Source: Streptomyces zagrosensis (GTDB lineage: Bacteria > Actinomycetota > Actinomycetes > Streptomycetales > Streptomycetaceae). Taken from it: a stretch of 64,000 nt of DNA. The number at the start of each line of letters is the position of its first letter. Within the stretch, counting starts at the first letter, position 1. Location: NCBI RefSeq assembly GCF_014203645.1, contig NZ_JACHJL010000003.1, positions 62,001 to 126,000 of the forward strand. The letters run 5' to 3'. Made by a program: the position numbers and the translations under genes. Of this stretch, positions 1 through 9,405 are shown piece by piece. The notes under the pieces were generated by a model that was not told the DNA's origin, ran no database searches, and saw only the letters and a list, made by a program, of their open reading frames with translations.

Positions 1-528
1 GCCGTCCTTCGGGTGGCAGCCGCCGTTCTGCATTCGGGCCAGTTCCTCGGCCCCCTCGTCGAACTCGTGGTTGCCGACCGCCGAGACGTCCAGGCCCAGC
101 TTGTTCATCGCCTCGATGGACGGCTCGTCGTGGAACAGGCCCGACAGCATCGGGCTCGCGCCGATCATGTCGCCACCTGCCGCGGTCACCGAGTGCCGGT
201 GGCCCTTGCGCGCCTTACGCAGCGAGGTGGCCAGATACTCGACACCGCCCGCCGGAATCGCCTTGGTGGTGCCGTCCGGCAGGGTCTGGGTGACGTTGCC
301 CGACGAGCCCTGCGGGGGTTCGAGGTTGCCGTGCAGGTCGTTGAAAGAGAGCAACTGGACATCCACGGTCCGGCCCGTCGCGTCCCGATCGGAGCCGCGC
401 GCGGTGCTCTCGGACTCGGCGCCCGCGGGCAGAGCGGCCGTGAGCAGGCCCGCCGCCGCGGCCAGGACCGCCGCCGTGGCGGTCAGTCTGCGCGCCGCGC
501 GACGCCGTTGAGGTATGGCTGCTGACAT
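1..528 (-). CDS. Secreted bifunctional metallophosphatase/5'-nucleotidase (N-terminal part, runs off the window)
   Basis: The 176 codons visible start at ATG 528 and continue past the window edge. Residues 1-40 form a signal peptide: an Arg-rich n-region (QRRRAARR), an Ala/Leu hydrophobic core and an ALPAGA-type cleavage region. Then comes the metallophosphatase motif LLSFNDLHGNLEPP (metal-binding Asp and His), followed by GGDMIGASPMLSGLF and VGNHEFDEG, the three signature blocks of the UshA/5'-nucleotidase family. The enzyme would hydrolyse nucleotides outside the membrane and supply phosphate and nucleosides. The nearby ppk and pho genes fit a phosphate theme, but no operon is visible. The C-terminal nucleotide-binding domain is not in view. 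Confidence 0.9.
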   Translation of the reverse strand, partial: MSAAIPQRRRAARRLTATAAVLAAAAGLLTAALPAGAESESTARGSDRDATGRTVDVQLLSFNDLHGNLEPPQGSSGNVTQTLPDGTTKAIPAGGVEYLATSLRKARKGHRHSVTAAGGDMIGASPMLSGLFHDEPSIEAMNKLGLDVSAVGNHEFDEGAEELARMQNGGCHPKDG

Positions 529-876
529 GGGCTTCCCTTCGCAAACTGCGGTGCACCCGCGGTGCGGCCCACGTGCCGCGTACGGGCCGTGCACCGCGCA
601 TGGTCGGGGCGCAGCTTACGGTTGACGCGCGTAGCACGTCAGGAGGGTTGGGGTGACGAGCTGGTTGCCCTTCGCTGTACGAGCAGGCCCATGCGCCTTC
701 TCTGTACGAGCATGCCGATGTGCCTTCGCTGTACGAGCAGGCCCACGGCAGGCACCGGCCGGCGCCGCGGGACAGCGGCCAGCACCAGCCGGCCCCGCAG
801 GCACCGGCAGACCAACGGGGGAGGTCACGGCGCACGCTGTGACCACCCGCGGGACGCCAAGTCGTAGGCTCAGCGC
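529..876. other. Intergenic region between nucleotidase and mshD
   Basis: A 348-bp divergent promoter region. It holds a three-copy 27-bp tandem repeat (listed separately) and GC-rich spacer. I see no convincing gene on either strand; short open frames here are overlapping GC-bias artefacts. Confidence 0.5.
669..749. repeat. 27-bp imperfect tandem repeat, 3 copies
   Basis: Units start at 669, 696 and 723, each beginning CCTTCGCTGTACGAGCA or a one- or two-base variant and ending GGCCCATGCG or similar. The period is a multiple of three but no supported gene covers it. It lies in the divergent promoter region between the 5'-nucleotidase and mshD, so it could be a regulator-binding array or a recent slippage product. 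Confidence 0.7.
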
Positions 877-1812
877 ATGACTGACGTAGGGCATGAGCCG
901 GGCCAGGCGCGGCGGATCGACATCGTGGACGAGTTGACGCCCGATGTGGCGAGCGAGGTACTTGAGCTCATCGCGGAGGCGGCCAGGGCCGATGGGCAGC
1001 CTGCGGTTTCGGAGCAGGGCAGATTGCGGCTACGGAGCGGCAGCCGTACGGGCGTACGGCACCTGGTGCTGCGCGAGGAGCCCGACGCGCTGGCCGGTTA
1101 CGCCCAACTGGAGGACACCGATCCGGTGGAGGCCCCGGCCGCCGAACTCGTGGTGCGCCCCGGTTGGCGCGGCCTTGGGCACGGCAGGGCGCTGGGCCAT
1201 GCGCTGCTCGGCGAGTCGGGCAAGCGGCTGCGGGTGTGGGCCCACGGCGGGCACGCCGCCGCCCGCCATCTGGCCCAGGTGCTCGGCCTCTCGCTCTTTC
1301 GTGAGCTGCGCCAGCTCCGCCGCCCGCTCGGCGAGCGGGCCGCCGCGGAGATCGCCGAGCCGACGCTGCCGCCGGGCGTGCGCGTGCGGACCTTCCGGCC
1401 AGGTGAGGACGATGCGGCCTGGCTCGCGGTGAACGCCGCGGCCTTCGCCCATCACCCAGAACAGGGCTCCTTGGCCCAGCGCGACCTGGACGACCGCAAG
1501 GGCGAGGAGTGGTTCGACCCAGCAGGCTTCTTCCTCGCCGAACGTGACGGCCGCCTGGTCGGCTTCCACTGGACGAAGGTGCACCGCGAGGAGGGCCTTG
1601 GTGAGGTGTACGTGGTCGGTGTGCACCCCGATGAGCAGGGCAGCGGCCTCGGCAAGGCACTGACCGCGATCGGCCTGCGGCACCTGGCGGGTTGCGAACT
1701 GCCGACCGCAATGCTGTACGTGGATGCGGACAATGTGGCGGCCGTGACGGTGTACGAGCGGCTTGGCTTCACCACGTACGAGACGGACCTGATGTACCGC
1801 ACGGAGACCTGA
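877..1812 (+). CDS. mshD: Mycothiol synthase (mycothiol acetyltransferase)
   Basis: A 311-residue double-GNAT protein, the usual length for MshD. It acetylates the cysteinyl amine of Cys-GlcN-Ins with acetyl-CoA, the last step of mycothiol synthesis. The N-terminal GNAT half (about 10-150) contains LVVRPGWRGLGHGRAL, and the C-terminal half (about 165-311) contains VYVVGVHPDEQGSGLGKAL, a classic acetyl-CoA pyrophosphate-binding R/Q-x-x-G-x-G/A loop, followed by the ADNVAAVTVYERLGF block typical of the family. ATG 877 is the first start in frame; the upstream ribosome binding site is weak. mshA, the first enzyme of the pathway, lies 13 kb away in this same window. Confidence 0.93.
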   Translation: MTDVGHEPGQARRIDIVDELTPDVASEVLELIAEAARADGQPAVSEQGRLRLRSGSRTGVRHLVLREEPDALAGYAQLEDTDPVEAPAAELVVRPGWRGLGHGRALGHALLGESGKRLRVWAHGGHAAARHLAQVLGLSLFRELRQLRRPLGERAAAEIAEPTLPPGVRVRTFRPGEDDAAWLAVNAAAFAHHPEQGSLAQRDLDDRKGEEWFDPAGFFLAERDGRLVGFHWTKVHREEGLGEVYVVGVHPDEQGSGLGKALTAIGLRHLAGCELPTAMLYVDADNVAAVTVYERLGFTTYETDLMYRTET

Positions 1813-2344
1813 GCCCCGGCCACCATTTCCCGGCCGTCACTTGCCGGCCTTCCCTTGCCGGTAGTCATCCCCGGCCGGCACTTCGCGGTAGTCGTTTCCC
1901 GGCCGTCACTCCGCGGCCGTCACGCCCCGGTCTCCGCTAGGCGTACGAAGTACGCACGCGCCAGGCGCCCGGGGAGCGAACCCGTCAGCCGCACACCCGT
2001 ACAGCGAACGAGCGAGCCCGCTCAGCGTACGGAGTGCGACAAAACAAGCCCCGGGCCCCGGGGGCGCCACGGCGCGCGAGCCCGGGGCGTCGGGGGCGCC
2101 CGGGCACGGGCTGGAGCCGGCCGGAGGGGCTGGAGCGGAACTCGGAAGAGCGGCACGGCCACCCTGGCGAAGGGACCCGCTTGCCTGACAGCCATGTGCC
2201 CGTTACCGGCGATTCAATGTCGCTTGCGAACATCGCTGAATGCAGCCCGCTGTGCCCAATGCCCCGAACCGGAGGCTTCACGGAGTTCCGCCTCCGTCTT
2301 CTTCCGCCGCGCCCATGGGGCTCACCGCGCGGGAGAATAGGGAC
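1813..2344. other. Intergenic region upstream of ppk with degenerate CCGGCCGTCAC repeats
   Basis: About 530 bp without a gene I can support. Between roughly 1820 and 1930 the motif CCGGCCGTCACT or CCGGTAGTCATCC recurs five to six times at 25-30 bp spacing, a degenerate tandem array just after mshD. The remainder up to ppk is spacer; a PhoP box would be expected from what is known of ppk in other Streptomyces, but I could not recognise a convincing one here. Confidence 0.4.
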
Positions 2345-4987
2345 ATGCAGCAGTCTTCCGGGGAACCTGCCCCGTATCCCCATGAATCCAGTGCCCACGA
2401 CCAGTCCCGGCCGCAGGCCCGGGGGACGGCCGAGGAGACCTCTATGCGCGGTACGGATGGGCCGTCGGTGCGTAACGCACGCGGCGCCCGCGGTAAGAGC
2501 GGCGCACAGCCCGCTCGGAAAACGGACCCGAACACGGCACCCGACACCAGTACCGGTATCGGCACCGGTATTGACACTGACATCGGCACCGCTACTGACA
2601 TCGGCACCGGCACCGGTATTGACGCTGACACCGGCACCGAGACCGACGCCGGTACGGAAACCGGTGCCGAAACCGGCGCAACCCCACCAGGCGCCGCCGG
2701 CCCGCACGCCATCACTCCCCACGCAGTACCTCTGACCGAGGGAGCACTGGCCATCCACGGTACGCGCGATACCGACCACGACGGACGCCCCGCTTCCCAA
2801 CCCACCATCGGTTCGATAGCGGCCCACCGCCCGCACGCGGTGGGCGTCCCGCCGGTGCCGGAGCTGGAGCCGGACATCGATGCCGACCTCGACGCGTACG
2901 AGGCGCAAGACGGGGACGAGCTCCCCCAGGGCCGGTTCCTGGACCGGGAGCGAAGCTGGCTGGCCTTCAACGAGCGGGTGCTGGAACTCGCCGAGGACCC
3001 CGCGACGCCGCTGCTTGAGCGGGCGAACTTCCTCGCGATCTTCGCCAGCAACCTGGACGAGTTCTTCATGGTCCGCGTCGCTGGCCTCAAGCGCCGCATC
3101 CACACCGGCGTGGCCACTCGTTCCGCCTCCGGCCTCCAGCCGCGCGAGGTGCTGGAACTGATCTGGCACCGCACCCGCGAGCTCATGGCCCGGCATGCTG
3201 CCTGCTACCAGACGGACGTGGGCCCCGCACTCGCCGACGAGGGGATTCACCTCGTCCGCTGGCGCGAGTTGACCGAGAAGGAGCAGGAGCGGCTCACCGC
3301 GCTCTTCAAGCAGCAGATCTTCCCCGTGCTCACCCCACTGGCGGTGGACCCGGCGCACCCCTTCCCGTACATCTCCGGCCTCTCGCTCAACCTGGCCGTC
3401 GTCGTGCGCAACCCGATCAGCGGTCATGACCACTTCGCCCGGGTGAAGGTGCCGCCGCTGCTCAATCGATTCCTCGAAGCATCGCCGCAGCGCTACGTGC
3501 CGCTGGAGGACGTCATCGCGGCGCACCTGGAGGACCTGTTCCCCGGCATGGACGTGCTCGCGCACCACATGTTCCGGGTGACGCGCAACGAAGACCTTGA
3601 GGTCGAGGAGGACGACACCGAGAACCTGCTCCAGGCCCTGGAGAAGGAGCTCATGCGGCGCCGCTTCGGACCGCCGGTGCGCCTTGAGGTCGAGGAGACC
3701 ATCGCCCCGTACGTGCGCGATCTGCTGGTGCGGGAACTCAAGGTCTCCGAGGCCGAGGTGTATCCGCTGCCGGGGCCGCTCGATCTGACCGGGCTGTTCG
3801 GGATCGGTGCGCTGGATCGGCCCGAGCTGAAGTACCGGAAGTTCGTGGCCGGGACGCACCGCGACCTCGCCGAGGTCGAGTCGGCCTCGGCGCCCGACAT
3901 CTTCGCGGCGCTGCGCGAGCGTGACGTACTGCTGCACCACCCGTACGACTCGTTCTCCACCTCCGTACAGGCATTCCTCGAACAGGCCGCTGGCGATCCC
4001 GACGTGCTGGCCATCAAGCAGACCCTGTATCGGACCTCCGGTGACTCACCGATCGTGGATGCGCTGATCGACGCGGCCGAGGCCGGCAAGCAGGTGCTCG
4101 TTCTCGTCGAGCTCAAGGCGCGCTTCGACGAGCAGGCCAACATCAAATGGGCCCGCAAGCTAGAGGAAGCGGGTTGCCACGTCGTCTACGGACTTGTCGG
4201 CCTCAAGACGCACTGCAAGCTGTCGCTCGTCGTGCGCCAGGAGGGCGAAGCACTCGTCCGCTACTCGCACGTCGGCACCGGCAACTACCACCCCAAGACG
4301 GCGCGCCTGTACGAGGACTTGGGGCTGCTGACCGCCAATACCGACGTCGGCGCCGACCTCTCCGACCTCTTCAACCGGCTCTCCGGTTACTCCCTGATCG
4401 AGGACTACCGACGGCTTTTGGTCGCTCCGAAGTCGCTGCGGGACGGGTTGATCAAGCGGATCGCCAAGGAAGTGGCGAACCACCGGGCGGGTCGGCCCGC
4501 GTACGTCCGCATCAAGGTCAACTCGATGGTGGACGAAGCCATCATCGACGCGCTCTACCGGGCCTCGCGCGCGGGCGTGACGGTGGATGTGTGGGTGCGC
4601 GGCATCTGTGCGCTGCGCCCTGGCGTCGCCGGACTCTCGGAGAACATACGGGTGCGTAGTGTGCTCGGCCGGTTCCTGGAGCACTCCCGTGTGTTCATCT
4701 TCGGGAACGGTGGCGAGCCCGAAGTCTGGCTCGGTAGCGCCGACATGATGCACCGCAATCTGGACCGGCGGATCGAGGCGCTGGTCAGCATCATCGACCC
4801 GGCCCACCGGGCCTCGCTCGACCGGCTTTTGGAGACCGGAACAAAGGACTCCACAGCATCCTGGCATCTGGGCCCGAGCGGCGATTGGACCCGGCACGCC
4901 GTTGATGCTGACGATCGGTCGCTGCGGAACGTTCAGGAGATGCTCATCGACGCCCGGAGGCGCCGGCGTGGTTCAACAGCGACATGA
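2345..4987 (+). CDS. ppk: Polyphosphate kinase 1 with a long disordered N-terminal extension
   Basis: PPK1 makes inorganic polyphosphate reversibly from ATP. The catalytic body begins near residue 195 ([21 protein letters not shown]) and runs to the end. The phospho-acceptor histidine lies in [13 protein letters not shown] (about His623), followed by [22 protein letters not shown]; the second essential histidine is in [10 protein letters not shown] (about His780). The first ~190 residues are not part of the family: they hold a Thr/Gly/Asp/Ile-rich run of degenerate GTGID-type repeats (DNA about 2547-2680). ATG 2345 is chosen because it begins the coding-like reading; an earlier in-frame start at 2240 is possible. 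The next gene overlaps the 3' end. In Streptomyces, ppk is typically PhoP-controlled; phoR-phoP lies 17 kb away. Confidence 0.93.
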   Translation: MQQSSGEPAPYPHESSAHDQSRPQARGTAEETSMRGTDGPSVRNARGARGKSGAQPARKTDPNTAPDTSTGIGTGIDTDIGTATDIGTGTGIDADTGTETDAGTETGAETGATPPGAAGPHAITPHAVPLTEGALAIHGTRDTDHDGRPASQPTIGSIAAHRPHAVGVPPVPELEPDIDADLDAYEAQDGDELPQGRFLDRERSWLAFNERVLELAEDPATPLLERANFLAIFASNLDEFFMVRVAGLKRRIHTGVATRSASGLQPREVLELIWHRTRELMARHAACYQTDVGPALADEGIHLVRWRELTEKEQERLTALFKQQIFPVLTPLAVDPAHPFPYISGLSLNLAVVVRNPISGHDHFARVKVPPLLNRFLEASPQRYVPLEDVIAAHLEDLFPGMDVLAHHMFRVTRNEDLEVEEDDTENLLQALEKELMRRRFGPPVRLEVEETIAPYVRDLLVRELKVSEAEVYPLPGPLDLTGLFGIGALDRPELKYRKFVAGTHRDLAEVESASAPDIFAALRERDVLLHHPYDSFSTSVQAFLEQAAGDPDVLAIKQTLYRTSGDSPIVDALIDAAEAGKQVLVLVELKARFDEQANIKWARKLEEAGCHVVYGLVGLKTHCKLSLVVRQEGEALVRYSHVGTGNYHPKTARLYEDLGLLTANTDVGADLSDLFNRLSGYSLIEDYRRLLVAPKSLRDGLIKRIAKEVANHRAGRPAYVRIKVNSMVDEAIIDALYRASRAGVTVDVWVRGICALRPGVAGLSENIRVRSVLGRFLEHSRVFIFGNGGEPEVWLGSADMMHRNLDRRIEALVSIIDPAHRASLDRLLETGTKDSTASWHLGPSGDWTRHAVDADDRSLRNVQEMLIDARRRRRGSTAT

Positions 4988-6797
4988 CCTGGCGGTCGAG
5001 GTTACGGGGGCCAGGCAGGGTCCCGTCACCGGTACCGCCTCCGGTACCAGGGGACACGAAATGACGGACTACGCCATGGGTTCAGCGGCCACCAGCAGCG
5101 GCCAGGGCCGGGTGACGGTGACGACGACGGCGACAGCGGGCGAGGTGCTCTCCCGCTATCTGCACGCGCAGGCGGGGGACTTCCTACGAAGTCTGCGGCT
5201 GCACCGCGAGAGCGGCTCCGACGCGGAGGAAGCGGTGGAGGCGGCCCGGCTGCTGCGCCAGTCCGCGCGGCGGATCAGCGGTGTGCTGTACACCTACCGC
5301 TCGTTGACCGACCCGGCCTGGGCCGACCAGCTCAGGGCCGAACTGGCCTGGCTGTCGGGGGTGCTGGCGCGCGAGCACGCGTACGCGGCCCGGCTGGCCC
5401 GGTTGCGCGGCGCCCTGCACCGGCTCTCCGGGGCCCCGGTGCCGGAGCAGCCCATCGACGCGCTGAACGGCCCGCCGTTTGGCGCGGGCGGCGCGGGGAA
5501 CGCGGGCGGCGCGGGCAGTGCTAACGGTGCGGGCGGTGCGGGTACGGGTGCCGGCAGTGGAATCGGCGGCACCGGTTCCGCCGCCGATCGGATGCAGCCG
5601 CGCGGCACGGACAACGGCATCGGCGGCCCCGGAGCGGGCTCGGGGGAGGCCGCCGGCGGCCGAGCCGGGCGCGGCGCCCGCGCCCATGGCGCATCGGCAG
5701 CGGGCGGCGCATCCGCCGTCTCGGCGAAGCTTCCCGGGGACGGTACGAGCGGCCGTTCGGTCCGGGCCGGCCGGCTCGGCGAACAGCGCCCCCGCGACTC
5801 GTCGGCCACGCGCAACGGCCGCGATGGCAGAGACGGCCGCGATGGCCGGGACAGCCGGGACGGGCGTGATGGCCGGGACGGGCGCGCCGCCGATGTGGCG
5901 TCCCCGCGGGACGGCGGCGCGGATCGCCCGAGTTCGTCCCGCGGCGGCGCCGACCGTATGGCGCCCCGCAGCAGCGCAGACCGCACCGGGACCACTCGCT
6001 CCGCCGGGCGTGGCGCGGGCCTTTCCACCGGCGGTACGGGCGCTGCGGGCGGAGCCGTTGGCGCCGGCGGCCCGACCGGCTCGCGAGGCAACGCCGAGCG
6101 CGAGGACACCCGCGCGGGCGCCCTCACCGTGGGCGCGGCCCGCGCGGGCGCGCTCCTCGAACGCCAACTCACGCTCGCCAGAACCCGCGCCCACACGGCG
6201 GCACTCCAAGCCCTTGGCTCCTCCCGCTTCCACGCGGTGGCCGACGCGGTAGCGCTTCTCGCCTCCGAGGTCCCGCTAAACCCGGCCACCTCCGAACAGC
6301 CCGCAGACATGACGCTGCCGCCCCTCGCGGAGCAGGCCAACCGACGCCTGAGCGAGGCCATCGACGCCCTGCCGCTGAGCCGCGCCGGGCACCCGTACAA
6401 CGCCGATGCACTGACCCACGGCCTGGCCGCGACTCCCACCGCCGACGCCCCACCGGCAAGCGAGGCCCAGGACACCCCGTGGCACCAGGTCCGCAGGCTG
6501 GTACGCATCGGCCGCTACGCACTCGAAGTCCTAGCCGAGCACCAGCCGCTCGCCGCCGGCCCCACCGAGACCGAACCCACCCTGGCGGTACGCCTCCTAG
6601 CGGCAAGCCAGGCCCTGGAACGGCATCGCGACGCCGCCGAGGCAGCCGCGGCTGCCGCCGCCGCGGCCCGCACCCCACGCATCGCCCCCGCCACCGCGTA
6701 CGCCCTCGGCATCCTGCACGCCGACCAGCGCCACGAGGTGGAGGCGGCCCGCTACGCCTTCGGCCGCATCTGGCAGCGAGCGGCGCCACCGACGTGA
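4968..6797 (+). CDS. CHAD-domain protein split by a Gly/Ala/Arg-rich insertion
   Basis: CHAD domains are conserved histidine alpha-helical bundles that bind polyphosphate, and the partner gene is typically ppk. GTG 4968 has a GGAGG site 7 bp upstream and overlaps the ppk end by 20 bp, suggesting translational coupling; ATG 5061 is an alternative start. The N-terminal helical half (about 45-165) includes [30 protein letters not shown] and [18 protein letters not shown]. The C-terminal half (about 410-609) includes [33 protein letters not shown] and [20 protein letters not shown]. Between them lie about 230 residues of low complexity, with a nine-base repeat coding GRD triplets. Function as a polyphosphate-associated scaffold is inferred from family and context. 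Confidence 0.8.
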   Translation: MVQQRHDLAVEVTGARQGPVTGTASGTRGHEMTDYAMGSAATSSGQGRVTVTTTATAGEVLSRYLHAQAGDFLRSLRLHRESGSDAEEAVEAARLLRQSARRISGVLYTYRSLTDPAWADQLRAELAWLSGVLAREHAYAARLARLRGALHRLSGAPVPEQPIDALNGPPFGAGGAGNAGGAGSANGAGGAGTGAGSGIGGTGSAADRMQPRGTDNGIGGPGAGSGEAAGGRAGRGARAHGASAAGGASAVSAKLPGDGTSGRSVRAGRLGEQRPRDSSATRNGRDGRDGRDGRDSRDGRDGRDGRAADVASPRDGGADRPSSSRGGADRMAPRSSADRTGTTRSAGRGAGLSTGGTGAAGGAVGAGGPTGSRGNAEREDTRAGALTVGAARAGALLERQLTLARTRAHTAALQALGSSRFHAVADAVALLASEVPLNPATSEQPADMTLPPLAEQANRRLSEAIDALPLSRAGHPYNADALTHGLAATPTADAPPASEAQDTPWHQVRRLVRIGRYALEVLAEHQPLAAGPTETEPTLAVRLLAASQALERHRDAAEAAAAAAAAARTPRIAPATAYALGILHADQRHEVEAARYAFGRIWQRAAPPT

Positions 6798-6889
6798 CCG
6801 CGGCCACCGACGTGACCGCGCCCCAAGGTCATACGTCGCGGAACAACGCGCTCCGCAAGCTGCCGACGCCGCAGCGCTAGCGCTCGGAC

Positions 6890-6922
6890 GACAGCCCGCC
6901 CTTGCCATGAGGGCGGGCTGTC
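6890..6922 (+). terminator. Stem-loop terminator after the ppk-CHAD operon
   Basis: A perfect 12-bp stem: GACAGCCCGCCC (6890-6901) pairs with GGGCGGGCTGTC (6911-6922) across a 9-nt loop. It lies 93 bp downstream of the CHAD stop codon. Confidence 0.75.
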
Positions 6923-7063
6923 GGTCTGCGGTGGTTTTCTGTGCGCGTAGTGCCTCGCTGACATGCTGTACTGCGCCTCCGTGGCGGCGTGATCGTCAAG
7001 GGCTCGTACCGTTTTCGCCGTATGGGAAGCGACGGCAGCCCGGGGCGCTCACCAAAGCGGCGC

Positions 7064-7399
7064 TCAGAACGGTAGGGCTTTCGCACCACCTCGTAGGACG
7101 AGGTCCTGGGTTTGCCGAACCTGGGCGGCGGCTTCAGGACCGCGACCCACGATAGCCAGGGCCCGAGCACGCGTTACGGCGAGAAGACTTTCCGTCGCCG
7201 GATCTACTAGGCCGCGAACGCGTGCCCATGCAGCCTCCGCTAGGTCCAGCGTGTGTTCGGGCTGCCGGATATCCATCCCGTTGTGCGCGAGGATGCGCAG
7301 GATGAAGGCACCGTGGATATCGTCGCCAGCCTCTCGTGTCAGTGCGAGAGCCTGGAGGTAGTAGCACTGGGCGAGTCCGTGCTCACCGGTTATCTCTGG
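7064..7399 (-). pseudogene. C-terminal remnant of an XRE/TPR-type regulator
   Basis: An open frame without a start codon upstream of an internal Met; it is cut at 7400-7402 by an in-frame TAA. It reads about 110 residues of helical-repeat sequence: QCYYLQALALTREAGDD, then HTLDLAEAAWARVRGLVD, then VTRARALAIVGRGPEAAAQV, ending GAKALPF and TGA at 7064. The style matches the tetratricopeptide C-terminal half of Streptomyces XRE regulators and of the NsdA-like protein at 11.5 kb. The HTH N-terminus is gone. It is best seen as a decayed 3' fragment at the left edge of the 7-13.4 kb island. Confidence 0.6.
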
Positions 7400-7545
7400 T
7401 TATCAAGTCTCTGGGCTGGTCATGGCCTTGTTCGACGTGCAGGGACGTTAGGCATGTCGCTAGACGATGGGCTCCCGGTTGTTGTGAAGCGAAGGCAGCC
7501 CGGCTGCTCTGGCCGAGGCTGCCGGGACTGCGTGCCGACGATTGT

Positions 7546-8865
7546 TCAGGGACGGTTGAGTGCGCGGACGGTCCAGCCGGCTTTGCGCCAGGTGTCGGCG
7601 TCGAGGGTGCCGCGGCCGTCGATGACCTTCGGGGTGGCGGTGCGGTGGGCGAGGCGGTGGGGGGCGATGTGAGTGAACTGTGGCCACTCGGTCAGGTGCA
7701 GGAGGAGGTCGGCGTCCTGGACTGCGGCGATCGGGTCGTCGGTGTAGTCGAGTTCGGGGTGGGTCTTGCGGGCGTTGTCGAGGGCCTTGGGGTCGGTGAC
7801 GGTGACGATGACGCCGAGTTCGTGGAGTTTGTGGGCGACGGCGAGGGCGGGTGAGTCGCGGATGTCGTCGGTGTTGGGCTTGAAGGCGGCGCCCCAGATG
7901 GTGATCCGCTTGCCCATGAGGTTGCCGCCGAGCTGTTCGCGGGCGAGGTCGACCATGCGTTCGCGTTGCCGGTTGTTGATCGCGTCGACCTCGCGGAGGA
8001 ATGTCAGGGCCTGGTCGGCGCCGAGCTCACCGGCACGGGCCATGAAGCCGCGGATGTCCTTGGGGAGGCAGCCGCCGCCGAACCCGAGACCAGGCCGCAT
8101 GCCACGGTGGCCGATGCGTGCGTCGTGGCCGAGGATGTCGGCGAGCTGGCCGACGTCGGCGCCCGCTGCCGCACAGACTTCGGCCATCGCGTTGATAAAC
8201 GAGATCTTCGTGGCGAGGAAGGAGTTCGCGGAGGCTTTCGCGAGTTCGGCGGTGGCCCAGTCGGTGACGATCGTCGGTGTCCCGGCCTCGATGATCTTCC
8301 CGAAGCACTGCCGCAGGACGGCTTCGGCCCAGGAGCGCTCGGACTCGAAGCCAAGGACGAGCCGGTCGGGGCGGAGGGTGTCCTCGATGGCGAACGACTC
8401 GCGCAGGAACTCCGGGTTCCAGGCGACCTCGACCTCATCGCCCGCCGGAGCGAACTCCTTCAGGATCTTAACGACGCGGGGCGCGGTGCCGACCGGGACG
8501 GTCGACTTGACCGCGACAACGGCCGGGCTCTTCAGCCGGGGTGCGAGCTGGCGGACCGCGGAGAACAGATGGGTGAGGTCGTAGGCGTCCTCTCCGGCTC
8601 GCTGCGGGGTGCCGACGCCGATGAAGTGCAGTGCGCCGTGGGCGGCGGCTTCCGCGTAGGAGGTGGTGAACTTCAGCCGTCCTGTCGCGGTGTGCTTGGC
8701 CAGCAGGACGTCGAGGTCGCGTTCGAAGAACGGGGCCTTGCCGGAGTTGAGGGCGTGGACCTTATCCATGTCGGCGTCCATGCCGATCACGTCGTGTCCG
8801 AGTTCGGCCATGCAGGCCGCGTGGGTGGCGCCGAGGTAGCCACAGCCGATGACGGTGAGCTTCAC
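7546..8865 (-). CDS. UDP-glucose 6-dehydrogenase family protein
   Basis: A 439-residue nucleotide-sugar dehydrogenase oxidising a UDP-hexose twice to the uronic acid with NAD. Seen: an N-terminal Rossmann motif VIGCGYLGATHA, the VKSTVPVGT block, the NPEFLRE motif with the catalytic Glu, the K210/N214 region (ELAKASANSFLATKISFINA), the catalytic Cys266 in GFGGGCLPKD, and the C-terminal nucleotide-binding half with ITIWGAAFKPNTDDIRDSPAL. All catalytic residues look intact. It is the last gene of a leftward set with a NUDIX hydrolase and an asparagine-synthase homologue, separated by 71 bp and 28 bp. The product, probably UDP-glucuronate, and its use are inferred. Confidence 0.9.
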   Translation of the reverse strand: MKLTVIGCGYLGATHAACMAELGHDVIGMDADMDKVHALNSGKAPFFERDLDVLLAKHTATGRLKFTTSYAEAAAHGALHFIGVGTPQRAGEDAYDLTHLFSAVRQLAPRLKSPAVVAVKSTVPVGTAPRVVKILKEFAPAGDEVEVAWNPEFLRESFAIEDTLRPDRLVLGFESERSWAEAVLRQCFGKIIEAGTPTIVTDWATAELAKASANSFLATKISFINAMAEVCAAAGADVGQLADILGHDARIGHRGMRPGLGFGGGCLPKDIRGFMARAGELGADQALTFLREVDAINNRQRERMVDLAREQLGGNLMGKRITIWGAAFKPNTDDIRDSPALAVAHKLHELGVIVTVTDPKALDNARKTHPELDYTDDPIAAVQDADLLLHLTEWPQFTHIAPHRLAHRTATPKVIDGRGTLDADTWRKAGWTVRALNRP

Positions 8866-8936
8866 GAGCGGGTGTTCCCTTCGGGTGGGGCCGCCTGCGC
8901 GGCCCCACCCCTCACCGCCCGGAAACGCCGGGGTGA

Positions 8937-9377
8937 TCAGGCGGGCCGGGCGGCCAGATAGCGGTTGATCCCGTCCCGGATGAACAGCGGGATCGTGAGG
9001 ATGTCGAGGTGTTCGGGGGCGAAGAACTGGAGCTTGACGCCCTCGGCGAGAGGCAGCTGTGTCTCGTCGCCGTCCCAGGTTCCACAGAAGAACGTGATGA
9101 GCTGGCCGGAGCCGTAGATATCGCGGATCTCGAAGAGTTCGGCGAGGTCGGCGACGGTCAGGCCGGCTTCTTCGTCGAGCTCACGGATGACCGCGGCGGC
9201 CGGAGTCTCGCCGTCATCCGCGCCGCCTCCCAGCAAACTCCAGTGGCCGGGCCAGGCGATGACGCCCGGTAGGTCGTCACGCAGGTGCAGAAGGAGTTCA
9301 CCGCGCCGGTTGGCGATGACCGCGACCGCTCCGCGGGCGGTGGACGACTGTGGGGAGGTGGTGGTGTCGGATTGCAT
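8937..9377 (-). CDS. NUDIX hydrolase
   Basis: 146 residues containing the full Nudix box GGGADDGETPAAAVIRELDEEAGL (written here with its defining Gly, Glu and REL-x-EE residues, positions about 53-75), which binds Mg and cleaves nucleoside diphosphate-X substrates. The start ATG 9377 gives a short Ser/Thr-rich lead before the beta-strand ARGAVAVIANRRGELLLHLRDD. Its place between a UDP-sugar dehydrogenase and an amidotransferase suggests that the substrate could be a nucleotide sugar or activated intermediate of a common pathway; this is inference. Confidence 0.85.
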   Translation of the reverse strand: MQSDTTTSPQSSTARGAVAVIANRRGELLLHLRDDLPGVIAWPGHWSLLGGGADDGETPAAAVIRELDEEAGLTVADLAELFEIRDIYGSGQLITFFCGTWDGDETQLPLAEGVKLQFFAPEHLDILTIPLFIRDGINRYLAARPA

Positions 9378-9405
9378 CCGACCACCGTAGTAACGGAGTT
9401 GAAGA

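Noticed and set aside
2160..2344. PhoP box upstream of ppk
   Set aside because: CGTTACCGGCG and following bases hint at it, but 11-bp register repeats with a GTTCACC core are not present.
1985..3940. Long minus-strand open frame opposite ppk
   Set aside because: Antisense of ppk with no domain logic; the plus strand has clear PPK1 motifs.
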